From positions 1 through 48,185 of IMG/VR virus record IMGVR_UViG_3300020404_001158: a DNA stretch of 48,185 bases. The stretch is one strand, 5' to 3'. This DNA comes from a virus. Of the stretch, positions 24,401 to 31,249 are shown one piece after another. Numbering within the stretch: position 1 is the stretch's first letter; each line of letters opens with the position of its first letter. The notes beneath the pieces were generated by a model that did not search any database, had not been told where the DNA came from, and was given only the letters and a program-made list of their open reading frames with translations. Made by a program: the position numbers and the translations under genes.

Positions 24401-27400
24401 CACAATATCCTTTCTTATCCGTAGGAAGCACAACAGGAATAGGAACATTTGGTGCAATCGTTGATGGTTCAGATGTTGCAGTTAAATTCTATCCCGATTC
24501 TTCGATATCTGGAATTGTTACTATCAAAGCATTTAACGAAGTATTTTATGAAGAATTAGATCAAGAAAATGATTATGTAGATATTTCTTATGGTGCAATA
24601 AAAACTCAAGAATTTGGAATTGGTTTATTTGATGCAACTAACAGTTCTAGAATTAATAAAACATCATTCAGAATGGATTATAAGGATACTCCTATATTCC
24701 AAAAATTCTGGGATCCTGCCGATACTACAGTTTTGAATAAAGAAACTGGTGAATTTACAATAAACAATCATTTCTTTGAAACTGGAGAAGAATTAATTTA
24801 TAGAACAGGAACATCAATAGCTGGTATTACATCTACATCTATTGGTATTGGACAAACTGCTGATTCTGTTGGAGTTGTAACTACTAAATTACCATACGTA
24901 GTTTATGCGATTAGAAACACAAATGAAAAATTCCAAATCGCTACAAGACCTGAATATGCATCTGCAGGAATTGCAGTAACCTTTACAGACGAAGGAACTG
25001 GTAATAAGCATTCATTTGAAATGGTTAAGAAGTTGGAGAAAGCAGTAATTGCTGTTGATGATGTAATTCAATCTCCAATTGCTTATACACCGATTGTTTA
25101 TGATTTAGAAGCAAATGGTGGGCAAATAGGAACTGCAACAACAGTGTTCTCAATGAGTGGTATTTCTTCAATATCAAATGGAGATATACTAAAAATTGAT
25201 GAAGAATTTATGAAAGTTGGTGGTGTTGGTTTAGGAACAACATCAGTAGGACCGATAAGCGATGGATCAGTAAAACTTGTTGAAGTTGTAAGAGGATATG
25301 TTGGTACTGCAGCTACACTTCATACTGATGGATCATCAATAAGAATTTACAGAGGTTCATATAACTTCTCTGGACAAAATATATTCTTTACTGATCCACC
25401 AAAAGGAAGTGGTTTGTTAACTGTTAATGAAAGTAATCTACCTAAAGGATTCTCTGAATTTAATGGAAGAGTATTCCTAAGAAAAGATTATACAAGTAAT
25501 TTAATATATGATGATATTTCTAATGAATTTACAGGTATTGCTCAAACATTTACAGTTAGAAATTCAGGAGTTAATACAACAGGTATAGAAACTGGAAGTG
25601 GTTTAGTTCTATTAAATGGAATATTCCAAACTCCAACAACAGATAATAATGCAGGAAATAATTTCTTCTATAAGGATGATGGGACACAATCTGATATCGT
25701 ATTTACTGGTATAACATCAACTGATGGTACTCCTGTAGTTTCATTAGAAGATCCAAACCAAAATGCTTTCCCTAAAGGTGGATTGATTATTTCTCTAGGT
25801 TCTACAACTGGTTTAGGTTTTGCTCCTCTATTAGGTGCTGATATACTACCTGTTATTGGTGCAGGTGGTTCTATTTCAGGAATAATTGGTATTCCAACCT
25901 TCACTACACCTGGATATAACATAAGCACTGCTTCATTTGATTATCAAACTGGAATATTAGATGTAACTACATCAAGTGCTCATAATCTTAATGCTCAGAA
26001 TGAAGATGTTTACCTAGACGGTATGAAATTTACCAGTGCAGTGGGTATTATAACTTATGGTAATTCATCTCAAGGAAATATATTCCCAATTACTCAGATA
26101 GTTGATACAACTAGAGTTAAAGTAAAATTAGGAATTAGTACAGTAGATCAAACTTACGTTGGATTTGGAACATTATATCCATACTATAATTCTACTTCTA
26201 GAGCGTTTGGATCAGGTTATAATGGAAGAGTTGCAATCGGAATCAGTGTATTTGAACCTGGACACACAGGAGATACAGCAAATATAACTGCAGAGGTTCT
26301 TACTAACGAACATAAGTTCTGGTATAGCACTCCAAATAACATTCATTATGGTGGACAATACTTACATACCTTTGATTCTGCATCTACAGGTGCTGTAAAC
26401 GTTCAAAGTGGTTCAGAAGTAGGTAATCAGAAAACACCTAATGGTGCTTCATATGATCCAATATCTGGATTACTAACATTATCATTCGCAGGTGCACATG
26501 GAATGAGCACTAATGATACTATTACTCTTGATGAAGGTAGTATTAACTTTAAGTGTGCAAGAGATCATTTTGCCACTGTTCATGCTTATCCTCGTCCTCA
26601 TGATCCAATTGCAGGAGTAACAACTGCAGTTACTGTAACTTCAACAACTGCATTTACTCTTAATGTTGGTGCAAGTTTAAATTCTAGTGTATCAATATCT
26701 ACAGCATCTTATGAACCATCAACAGGTGCCCTTGTATTAAATCTTGGAGCAGGACATGGATTTACAGCTGCAGGAATATTAACAACCAGTAGTGCCTCTT
26801 ACAATGCCTCTACAGGTGTTCTAACAGTTAATACAACCACTAATCATGGAATGGTTACTGGAGAAAGAGTTAGATTTAATACTGAATCATTTAGATTTAC
26901 TCGTGCATCTGATAATAATTTAAATGCTTTAGATTTACCCACAGAACTTGATATAGCAGCTACAAGATGGTTAGCAATTACTAAAGTTGATGCAGATACA
27001 TTTACTGTTAATGCAAACTTTGATACTGATACATCTGCACATACATTTGTAAGTGTACAACCTGCTAATATTAGAACTGATGGTCCGAATGGTTCAATTG
27101 GTATTCATACAAGAAGTTTAACCTTTACTTGTGCACAAGATAATCATGCAACATTCCATTCTTACCCAAGAGCAACTGATCCAATATACGAAGCAGTTTT
27201 AGGTATAGGTGCGACAACAACAGATACAATTACAGTAAATGCAGGAACATCTGTAAACGGAACAGGTGGACAACTTAAATTTACTATCGTAGATGGTGGT
27301 ACTGGATATGTTAATCCTGATGTATTAGTTGATGAACCAACATATACTGACTTAGATATCATTGGAATTTCTAGAAGAGGAATAGGACAAACTAGCGAAA

Positions 27401-29637
27401 CTGGTATAAACGAATTAATCAATCTTAAATTAGGTCCTAATTCTGCTCCAATATTTGCAAATAGGTTTGCAGACGCTGCTGATTTAATCGAAGCAAATAA
27501 AGAATTTATTGCTGACGTTTCTGTTGGAGAAATGTTAGATGTATATCCAACATTCAGTGTTCCTGGCGGAAGTCAAAATTGTAAGGACGATGTTATTGAT
27601 GTTCTTGAAGCAGTTGCATTTAACTTAAGGTTTGGTGGTAATGATGAAACATGGAATGCTGCTAATCTGTATATTACAGGTGCACATGTTGCAGGAGAAG
27701 AGGAAGAATCAATATTTGTATTCCATGCTGCTCGCGATTTAGCAGGTAAGGTTATTAATAACGTAGCGATTGGTAAGTCTGATTACACAACAAGAGATCA
27801 GGTATTTGATCTAACAATTACAGCAGATCCTGCTGTTGGATATAACACAGATCCTAATGGTTGTGCTAACGTAAGATCAGCAATTAATTCATTCGTTGGT
27901 ATTGTTACTAGTGCTATCGGTTTTGGTACAGTAACATCTAAGAAATCATTTGCTCCTGCTAAGTTCTTTGAAGTTTCTGATTTCTCAATTAAAGGTGCAG
28001 GATATGCATTCCAACTTGGAGACACATTTAGACCTGTTGGATTAGTAACAGCAAAAGGACTGAGAGCACCACTAAAACAATTTGAATTGGAAGTTGTTGA
28101 GACATTCTCTGATAAGTTTGCATCTTGGCAATTTGGACAATTAGACTTTATTGATCCTATTAGCAATCTTCAAGATGGTGTTAGAACAGTATTCCCACTA
28201 TTCTATAATGCTGAGTTGGTTAGTTTCCAAAAAGATACTAATGATGTAGATTCATTACTAATTGATATTGATGCTGTATTAATAGTATTCATTAACGGAG
28301 TTTTACAAGAACCTTCAAAAGCATATCTATTTGATGGAGGATCTTCTATACAATTCCTTGAACCACCAAAAGTAGAAGATAATATTTCTATATTCTTCTA
28401 TAATGGAACTAGAAATATCGATAGTGTAGAAACTGATATCTCAGAAACAATAAAAGTTGGAGATTCTCTAACTGTTAGAAAGGCAACAGGTGTTTCAACA
28501 TCTGTAAATCAGTCTGAAGATAGAATTGTTTATGATATAGCAGCTTCAGATAGAATTGAAACCAATGTTTACAGTGATGTTGGTATTGATGAGTTCAATG
28601 ATAGAAATGTTAATTGGACTAAGCAGAAGAGAGATCTCTTCATTAATGGAAGAAAAGTTTCCAAAGCAAGAGATTCTATTGAGGGAATGGTATTCCCAAC
28701 TTCAAGAATTATCAGAGATGTTAATATTGGAGATACTGATATTCTTCTTGATAATGGACAATTCTTTAATTATGAAGAAAATGAATCTAGTGTAGTAACC
28801 GCATACGTAGATGCTGTTGTATTAGATGATATTAATACTGTTTCTGCTGCTGCAACTGCAACAGTTGATTCAAGTGGAAAGGTTACTGCAACAACCATAA
28901 CTAATACAGGTTTTGGTTATACAACAGCAACTGTTGATATTAAATTCTCATCTCCTAAGTTTATCGGAGTGGGTATTGGTACAACAGCAACAGGAACTGC
29001 TACCATTACAAATGGATCGGTTTCATCAATAAGTGTTTCTAATGTAGGTCTTGGATACACAAACTCACTTAATTTGCCTGTTGCTCCTCAAATCATTATA
29101 CCTCAACCAAGACCATTAAATGAGGTGGTAGGAAACATTCAAACTGTTCAAGGTAATACTGGTATCATAACAGGTATTTCAACAGTCGCAGGTATTGGAA
29201 CTGATTTAGCGATCAAATTCTTTACCGATCAGACTCTTGATTTACAAGTTGGTTATCATATTGTTGTTACTGATACAACAGTTGGAAGTGGAGTTACCTC
29301 AATTTACACACATAATAATGATATTATCGGAGTAGGAACAGAATTTGTTGATAACATTTATAGGGTTCATCAAATTCCTGTTGCAAATGAAATTGTATGT
29401 AATATTAAGTCTGATACAGTAACTACTGGCATACAGACACTTGGAACTTCGATATATAATCCTAACGGATACTATTCTTGGGGAAGAGTTGCCAATTTGG
29501 TAAGAACTTCTGAACCTATTGCAATAGGAATCTCTGGTAGAACTGTTACTGCAGGTCTCTCAACATACCCTCTAATTCAAAGAAGAGGTTACGGTTTGAG
29601 AGATAATGGAGCGATCAGAAAAACTCTCCCAGATTAA
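15469..29637 (+). CDS. giant baseplate/virion protein at gp7 position
   Basis: The product has 4722 residues without a break, and AGAGG before the start serves as ribosome binding site. Synteny (gp6, this, gp8) places it where T4 has gp7 (1032 residues). The N-terminal 250 residues include a helical block (KEFYKKIKYSYTPGLEDVNF, about 165-185). The rest is mostly beta repeats: five copies of a TGE-x-V-Y module (near nt 17350, 18060, 18440, 20940, 24780), GxGY repeats, a YHYH domain (about 1240-1340), a cupredoxin-like domain (about 2780-2905, ligands H2826, C2889, H2892, M2895), and a Y-x-x-x-TG-x-L-x-L series (nt 25920-27260). The C-terminal region repeats INGVLQEP-type modules. It is probably a wedge arm or fibre-like baseplate component. 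Exact equivalence to gp7 is inferred. Confidence 0.8.
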   Translation: MIQTGIESRVKVHQLIEGQLPEYILDQSPKTVDLFQQYYRSQEYQGGPIDLVDNLDQYLSLDQLTPQVIVGVTSLTAASSSTDDTISVVSTRGFPNEYGLLKIDDEIITYTGLTTNTFTGCVRGFSGITSYRDVLDSEELVFNTSVSANHDNESPVQNLSSLFLKEFYKKIKYSYTPGLEDVNFVPEVNAGNFIKEARSFYQAKGTEESFRILYKVLFGVTPSVIDLETYLLKPSDAEYIRREVVLVETISGNVNNLVGQTIYRKNNFRTKAAVSEIEILTRNNKTYYKLALFIGYSNKDLIEGDFAVTPNTKSITNVSAGSSVITVDSTVGFTPTGTILSGINTITYTDKTLNQFLNCSGISANITATDDIRSDDTIIGYENGDLTKPVELRVASIISDINLAKDAGLSLVNEKITVKELGDIIDNPSSAAERTDKERFANSFIYNTSSSFECSGINTSAKQFTLKSSIDKASLRLNDRVDIINDSTKEVQLTNAKVTAIDFVDKQVTLQYTGFTTDTSIPHSIRRVPKKVTSKIVPLQYSDLFADVQNTYSEDLDFGFYGEEFMYVASNSLPSYTFRQDTVPSTPSIVVGTAITFIGAGTTESNALLTDTGELAYSIINFPTEVPFLTGDEVVYEPESTAITGLDTGKTYYVRVLPNKQQIKLYSSNSFIQGDLNLEFEPLSVGIGGKHTFSLLSVYNKQIQPQKLLRKFPLIPRQNDGLDTTTETVGMMVNGVEIKNYKSQDKIYSGPLTSVNVVNSGTGYDVINPPVVEVSNTGSGTTALVQPVLSGSVEKILVDPQTKELDKVISLSITGGGPGNGVALEPVVEQSFLSASFDARLLTFGGGIGESAETITFLGDHNFADGEEVVYRTNGNAALGIGTFAGSDADQNRFLVENTRYIAEFVNAQTIRLYFSENDFRAGINTIGFTTTSNSGIHRFRTFNGKKTLKSVRVIEGGSNYQNRELNVKPVGISTIDHLVNFNNHGFKEGDLVEYQNTGTVISGLVTTHQYYIFEKSRDQFRVADAGIGGTIRDNFDSRLYIKLDSVGSGFHQFKYPDIKLNINVSFGAAGTGVITATPYVRGSIVDAYLYETGTGYGSTTLNFEKSPSVSVKNGKGASLYPVVVGGKLIRVDVRSRGSEYFSVPEAVVTGDGSGAVVRPIIRDGQLIEAVVISQGTNYTQAKTSISVTSAGKNAILSSSVRSLTLNDAERHGSEYLHPTLDKGLEYVNISYSNEIASGEFNDTGTTHSPIIGYAYDGHPIYGPFGFSDPLDPTSGVRPLETGYKLDPSIVVDRPSGFSDGFFIEDYTYDATGDLDVHNTRFCKTPEYPNGTYAYFAGIKTDGSFTPQFPYFVGKRYRSLNQLDSKDQTFDLNASELVRNTFPHQLGVDGSRNDFIIESQSFFSQESSVESVSKGSITSVDIRNAGVDYKVNDVINFDDTNTNGGGAGAIISEIEGKTITSIASSVSEFTDCTLLWSNNSITVKVDPFHTFNTNDVISISGLSTFVDQIAGLRRVAISTENFNIYQELPANGSSGIMTDIYVSSIPQSLSIGSTIGIGTEVLSVLNIFAERNIIRAKRGVTGTSHSTSTRGFVFPNSFKIDIESPFFESSLNEKVFFNPTESVGVGSTAGIDNKIEYPIGDKNYDISIPNQSIFLPNHPFRTGERVILRKNAGGSSISVANTESSATFDIGDTDQNLFVINKSSDLIGIVTQSGLTTSTNGLFFFNNGSDNYEYSLEPTKNKIICVVQKNDCVISVSTAHSLNVDDKVSLTVVPNRSVGIGTSTQVRVKYNFDIEKLVIDPIGFTSTSIDTLDNIITLNNHPFVTGEKVYYNATDEVATGLEPGLFYVYKIDKNRFQLSLTYEDSVASPPKTVSIGSTGGAEQEFSAINPRLFPTKGNDVVFDLSDPTLQGFKFNLYTDQSFENQFVSVANTTTFSTSGVGTVGVTSTASFTLTYTDSLIDVVPDPTQPLFYNVERGGFISTADSTVIDYNQITFDNSRYDGTYSVVGVANTSFVISLLQDPELEVYTPDNTSIMRYSTNSKNASGSISKVQIISEGNDYKQLPGISSITTLNGSDAILFAQSSTVGKIKEIRVIDQAFEYNTDKSLRPEANVAPTLELRSNLTITDVDIIDGGDNYTTPPEIAIVDSVTGERIDDGILTTEVQSSSVSSVNIFEQPSGLNFNSKSLFAVKNSNGVGISTIQTSLSGIVTCFLTTPLLGFSTSIFTVGEQIFVEGITKNGIGGSGFNSEDYGFRFFDVISYENVIPAKLKFSVAGLTTNPGLADTTQGSFATIVKRSEYPVFKVTQDKSKFIQGEQLFVEGLPTDLNVTTVLPDYIKTSGKFEVKSGDTIRGVQSGSTGTISKIIKSDAKFDIGFSVRTNRGWKKNTGQLNNDIQVLADNDYYQNLSYSVKSPIQFKDSIDVINRLVHTTGLKNFVDVGLATNTSIGIGLTTVKSLTFTDLIGDSRVDTIYGFAQARDADTQIIENRNSSKFLEFRFKSFVDSVICKTNRVLVIDDVSKQFTNKENVNDSFIDLDESGKDFARYLVQVRSTDNTQNAIHEIIVLHDPQFESAFTLRKGYLSSASELSPYSGNEYNWVEDEFAEITGNVDQFDILSLRFTPEDVFNIDYDIKFIKDTFNGNVVGLASTSIGLIKNQSTNAIVGVGSTNTILEYSSNVFDAMHVHLHLNANDLHTQNYTELYIHHDGTDTYVSDYYFDSDSSPFSGNDFSNFDAGITTDGKLRLSYTNPLSVPVTVRANAVGFGATSYAYSVVVASKTSEHYYFGQGSGKGYYITGGQYNTVTQAPVLEFVRGLTYTFEQNDTSNNTHAIYFSEDPDAYGGSNRYETGVVYRLDGVVKTYSQYVIGFIAATTRSVSITVAEDAPDSLNYACQAHGYMGAPINVIGNALRFKIGSSQPDGDERSAFFSGNSSVGVGETTIFSANASLINSIKSLVSVSYGATFALHQILTLSPDTTNTYSTQYPFLSVGSTTGIGTFGAIVDGSDVAVKFYPDSSISGIVTIKAFNEVFYEELDQENDYVDISYGAIKTQEFGIGLFDATNSSRINKTSFRMDYKDTPIFQKFWDPADTTVLNKETGEFTINNHFFETGEELIYRTGTSIAGITSTSIGIGQTADSVGVVTTKLPYVVYAIRNTNEKFQIATRPEYASAGIAVTFTDEGTGNKHSFEMVKKLEKAVIAVDDVIQSPIAYTPIVYDLEANGGQIGTATTVFSMSGISSISNGDILKIDEEFMKVGGVGLGTTSVGPISDGSVKLVEVVRGYVGTAATLHTDGSSIRIYRGSYNFSGQNIFFTDPPKGSGLLTVNESNLPKGFSEFNGRVFLRKDYTSNLIYDDISNEFTGIAQTFTVRNSGVNTTGIETGSGLVLLNGIFQTPTTDNNAGNNFFYKDDGTQSDIVFTGITSTDGTPVVSLEDPNQNAFPKGGLIISLGSTTGLGFAPLLGADILPVIGAGGSISGIIGIPTFTTPGYNISTASFDYQTGILDVTTSSAHNLNAQNEDVYLDGMKFTSAVGIITYGNSSQGNIFPITQIVDTTRVKVKLGISTVDQTYVGFGTLYPYYNSTSRAFGSGYNGRVAIGISVFEPGHTGDTANITAEVLTNEHKFWYSTPNNIHYGGQYLHTFDSASTGAVNVQSGSEVGNQKTPNGASYDPISGLLTLSFAGAHGMSTNDTITLDEGSINFKCARDHFATVHAYPRPHDPIAGVTTAVTVTSTTAFTLNVGASLNSSVSISTASYEPSTGALVLNLGAGHGFTAAGILTTSSASYNASTGVLTVNTTTNHGMVTGERVRFNTESFRFTRASDNNLNALDLPTELDIAATRWLAITKVDADTFTVNANFDTDTSAHTFVSVQPANIRTDGPNGSIGIHTRSLTFTCAQDNHATFHSYPRATDPIYEAVLGIGATTTDTITVNAGTSVNGTGGQLKFTIVDGGTGYVNPDVLVDEPTYTDLDIIGISRRGIGQTSETGINELINLKLGPNSAPIFANRFADAADLIEANKEFIADVSVGEMLDVYPTFSVPGGSQNCKDDVIDVLEAVAFNLRFGGNDETWNAANLYITGAHVAGEEEESIFVFHAARDLAGKVINNVAIGKSDYTTRDQVFDLTITADPAVGYNTDPNGCANVRSAINSFVGIVTSAIGFGTVTSKKSFAPAKFFEVSDFSIKGAGYAFQLGDTFRPVGLVTAKGLRAPLKQFELEVVETFSDKFASWQFGQLDFIDPISNLQDGVRTVFPLFYNAELVSFQKDTNDVDSLLIDIDAVLIVFINGVLQEPSKAYLFDGGSSIQFLEPPKVEDNISIFFYNGTRNIDSVETDISETIKVGDSLTVRKATGVSTSVNQSEDRIVYDIAASDRIETNVYSDVGIDEFNDRNVNWTKQKRDLFINGRKVSKARDSIEGMVFPTSRIIRDVNIGDTDILLDNGQFFNYEENESSVVTAYVDAVVLDDINTVSAAATATVDSSGKVTATTITNTGFGYTTATVDIKFSSPKFIGVGIGTTATGTATITNGSVSSISVSNVGLGYTNSLNLPVAPQIIIPQPRPLNEVVGNIQTVQGNTGIITGISTVAGIGTDLAIKFFTDQTLDLQVGYHIVVTDTTVGSGVTSIYTHNNDIIGVGTEFVDNIYRVHQIPVANEIVCNIKSDTVTTGIQTLGTSIYNPNGYYSWGRVANLVRTSEPIAIGISGRTVTAGLSTYPLIQRRGYGLRDNGAIRKTLPD
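19150..19478 (+). other. YHYH domain within the giant protein
   Basis: Residues about 1240-1340 read SPIIGYAYDGHPIYGPFG (1249-1266), a later FFIEDYTYDATGDLDVHN and then TPEYPNGTYAYF (1325-1336). These are the signature blocks of the YHYH family, known from secreted bacterial proteins. The function of the family is not established. Confidence 0.8.
23790..24180 (+). other. cupredoxin-like domain within the giant protein
   Basis: Residues about 2780-2905 contain LEFVRGLTYTFEQ, NNTHAIYF (His2826) and then NYACQAHGYMG (Cys2889, His2892, Met2895). His plus Cys-x-x-His-x-x-Met is the ligand set of a type 1 copper centre. Confidence 0.65.
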
Positions 29638-29639
29638 TG

Positions 29640-29648
29640 TAATAAATA
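29640..29648 (+). promoter_or_regulatory. late promoter TAATAAATA
   Basis: TAATAAATA lies in the short gap before gp8, 19 bases from its ATG. It is one base away from T4 TATAAATA. Confidence 0.55.
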
Positions 29649-29667
29649 GAAAGAAAACTGTCAAACA

Positions 29668-31245
29668 ATGTCGGCAATAATTACTGACCAATTTAGAATA
29701 TTAAACGCGAACAATTTTATTGAGTCGGTAGGTAATACCAGTAACTCATATTATATTACCGTGGGTTTAGCAAATCCAGCTGATGCAGTTGGTTTTGGTA
29801 GAGCAACAAACTGGGATAGTGCAACACCTGATCCTACAGATAATTTTAGTTATATTAATCATTCACAAGATACTATTCTATTTGGTAAAAAACTCGGTAC
29901 TTCTAATATTAGAAGGTTAATAAGAAGAGTTAACTGGAAACGTGGAACCACTTATGAAATATTCAGACACGATTATAGTGCTGATAATAAGTCTCCTGAA
30001 ACTTCCTCAACAAGACTTTATGATGCAAAATATTATGTAATGAATAGCGATTTCAGAGTCTACGTTTGTATTAACAATGGTTCCTCTGGTATCAATTCCA
30101 CTGGTAAAGGTTCAGAAGATGAACCATTCTTCACTGACTTAGAACCATCTAAAGCAGGAGAAAGTGGAGATGGATATGTATGGAAGTACTTATTCACTGT
30201 TGCACCAAGCGATATTATTAAATTTGATTCTACAGAATATATTTCTGTTCCTAATGATTGGTCAACTTCAACTGACTCTCAAATTCAAGCAGTAAGAGAG
30301 AATGGTAATTCAGATTTGAATGAAAACCAAATAAAACATATCTTTATTGAAGATCCTGGTGCGGGTTATGCAGGAGGAGAAGTTCCTATTGTTGGCGATG
30401 GTACAGGTGCAAAAGCAGTTGTAACCGTAGATAGTCTTGGTAGGATAACAGATGCTATTATTTCATCTGGTGGTAAAGGTTATAGTTATGCAATGGTTGA
30501 TTTAGGAACATTACAACCAGTAGGTAGTATACCTAACCCTGCTAAGTTAATTCCTATTATTCCACCATCAAAAGGACATGGACATGATCTCTATAAAGAA
30601 TTAGGTACTGATAGAGTTTTATTATATGCAAGATTTGATGATTCTGATAAAGATTTTCCAACAGATACCGCATTTGCACAAATTTCTGTAGTTAAGAATC
30701 CTTTAAGAGCAAATTCCCCTAACGTTTTCAATGAAAATCAGTTTTCTGGAACAAATGCTATTAAATTATTAGATGACGGAACTATTACGGGAGAAAATTT
30801 CCTAACTATTGGTAAAAAAATAACTCAAAGTGTAACAGTTGATGGTAATAATGTTACTGCTGAAGGGTATGTTGCATCATATGATGAAACTACAAAAGTT
30901 GTTAAGTTTTTCCAAGACAGATCTCAAAACTTCCATCCAACAACATTTGATCAACAAGATTATGTTGGTGTAAGTAGCGAAGGTAGGAGATATTCCTTTG
31001 ATCCTGATGGTCCAACTGTTTTTACAAGCGATGGATTCTCTGGAAAAATTGATAATGGATACACTGGAATTACCACAAACCCATCTGGTAATAAGAATAT
31101 CAACCTTGGAATGCAATTTACGAAGGGACTTGCCGAACCTGAGATAAATAAAACGTCGGGTGATGTAATTTACTTGGATAATAGACCAGTAGTTACTAGA
31201 GATGCAAGGCAAAAAGAAGACATTAAGATTATTCTAGAGTTCTAA
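29668..31245 (+). CDS. gp8: baseplate wedge subunit gp8
   Basis: The product has 525 residues, longer than T4 gp8 (334), as is usual in marine relatives. The N-terminus MSAIITDQFRILNANNFIES, then YYITVGLANP and the block GDGYVWKYLFTVAPSDIIKF, is diagnostic. An insert with two GxGY repeats (IEDPGAGY, SSGGKGY, near nt 30350-30490) explains part of the extra length. In T4, gp8 dimers join gp7 and gp10 in the wedge. Confidence 0.9.
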   Translation: MSAIITDQFRILNANNFIESVGNTSNSYYITVGLANPADAVGFGRATNWDSATPDPTDNFSYINHSQDTILFGKKLGTSNIRRLIRRVNWKRGTTYEIFRHDYSADNKSPETSSTRLYDAKYYVMNSDFRVYVCINNGSSGINSTGKGSEDEPFFTDLEPSKAGESGDGYVWKYLFTVAPSDIIKFDSTEYISVPNDWSTSTDSQIQAVRENGNSDLNENQIKHIFIEDPGAGYAGGEVPIVGDGTGAKAVVTVDSLGRITDAIISSGGKGYSYAMVDLGTLQPVGSIPNPAKLIPIIPPSKGHGHDLYKELGTDRVLLYARFDDSDKDFPTDTAFAQISVVKNPLRANSPNVFNENQFSGTNAIKLLDDGTITGENFLTIGKKITQSVTVDGNNVTAEGYVASYDETTKVVKFFQDRSQNFHPTTFDQQDYVGVSSEGRRYSFDPDGPTVFTSDGFSGKIDNGYTGITTNPSGNKNINLGMQFTKGLAEPEINKTSGDVIYLDNRPVVTRDARQKEDIKIILEF

Positions 31246-31249
31246 GAAG

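Noticed and set aside
18800-28795. Alternative-frame and reverse-strand ORFs inside the giant gene
   Set aside because: They are composition shadows of the long + strand frame; no promoters, ribosome binding sites or family patterns were seen.
15469-29637. Frameshift or gene fusion error in the giant gene
   Set aside because: The frame is open throughout with consistent codon use and matching repeats along its length, so it reads as one true gene.
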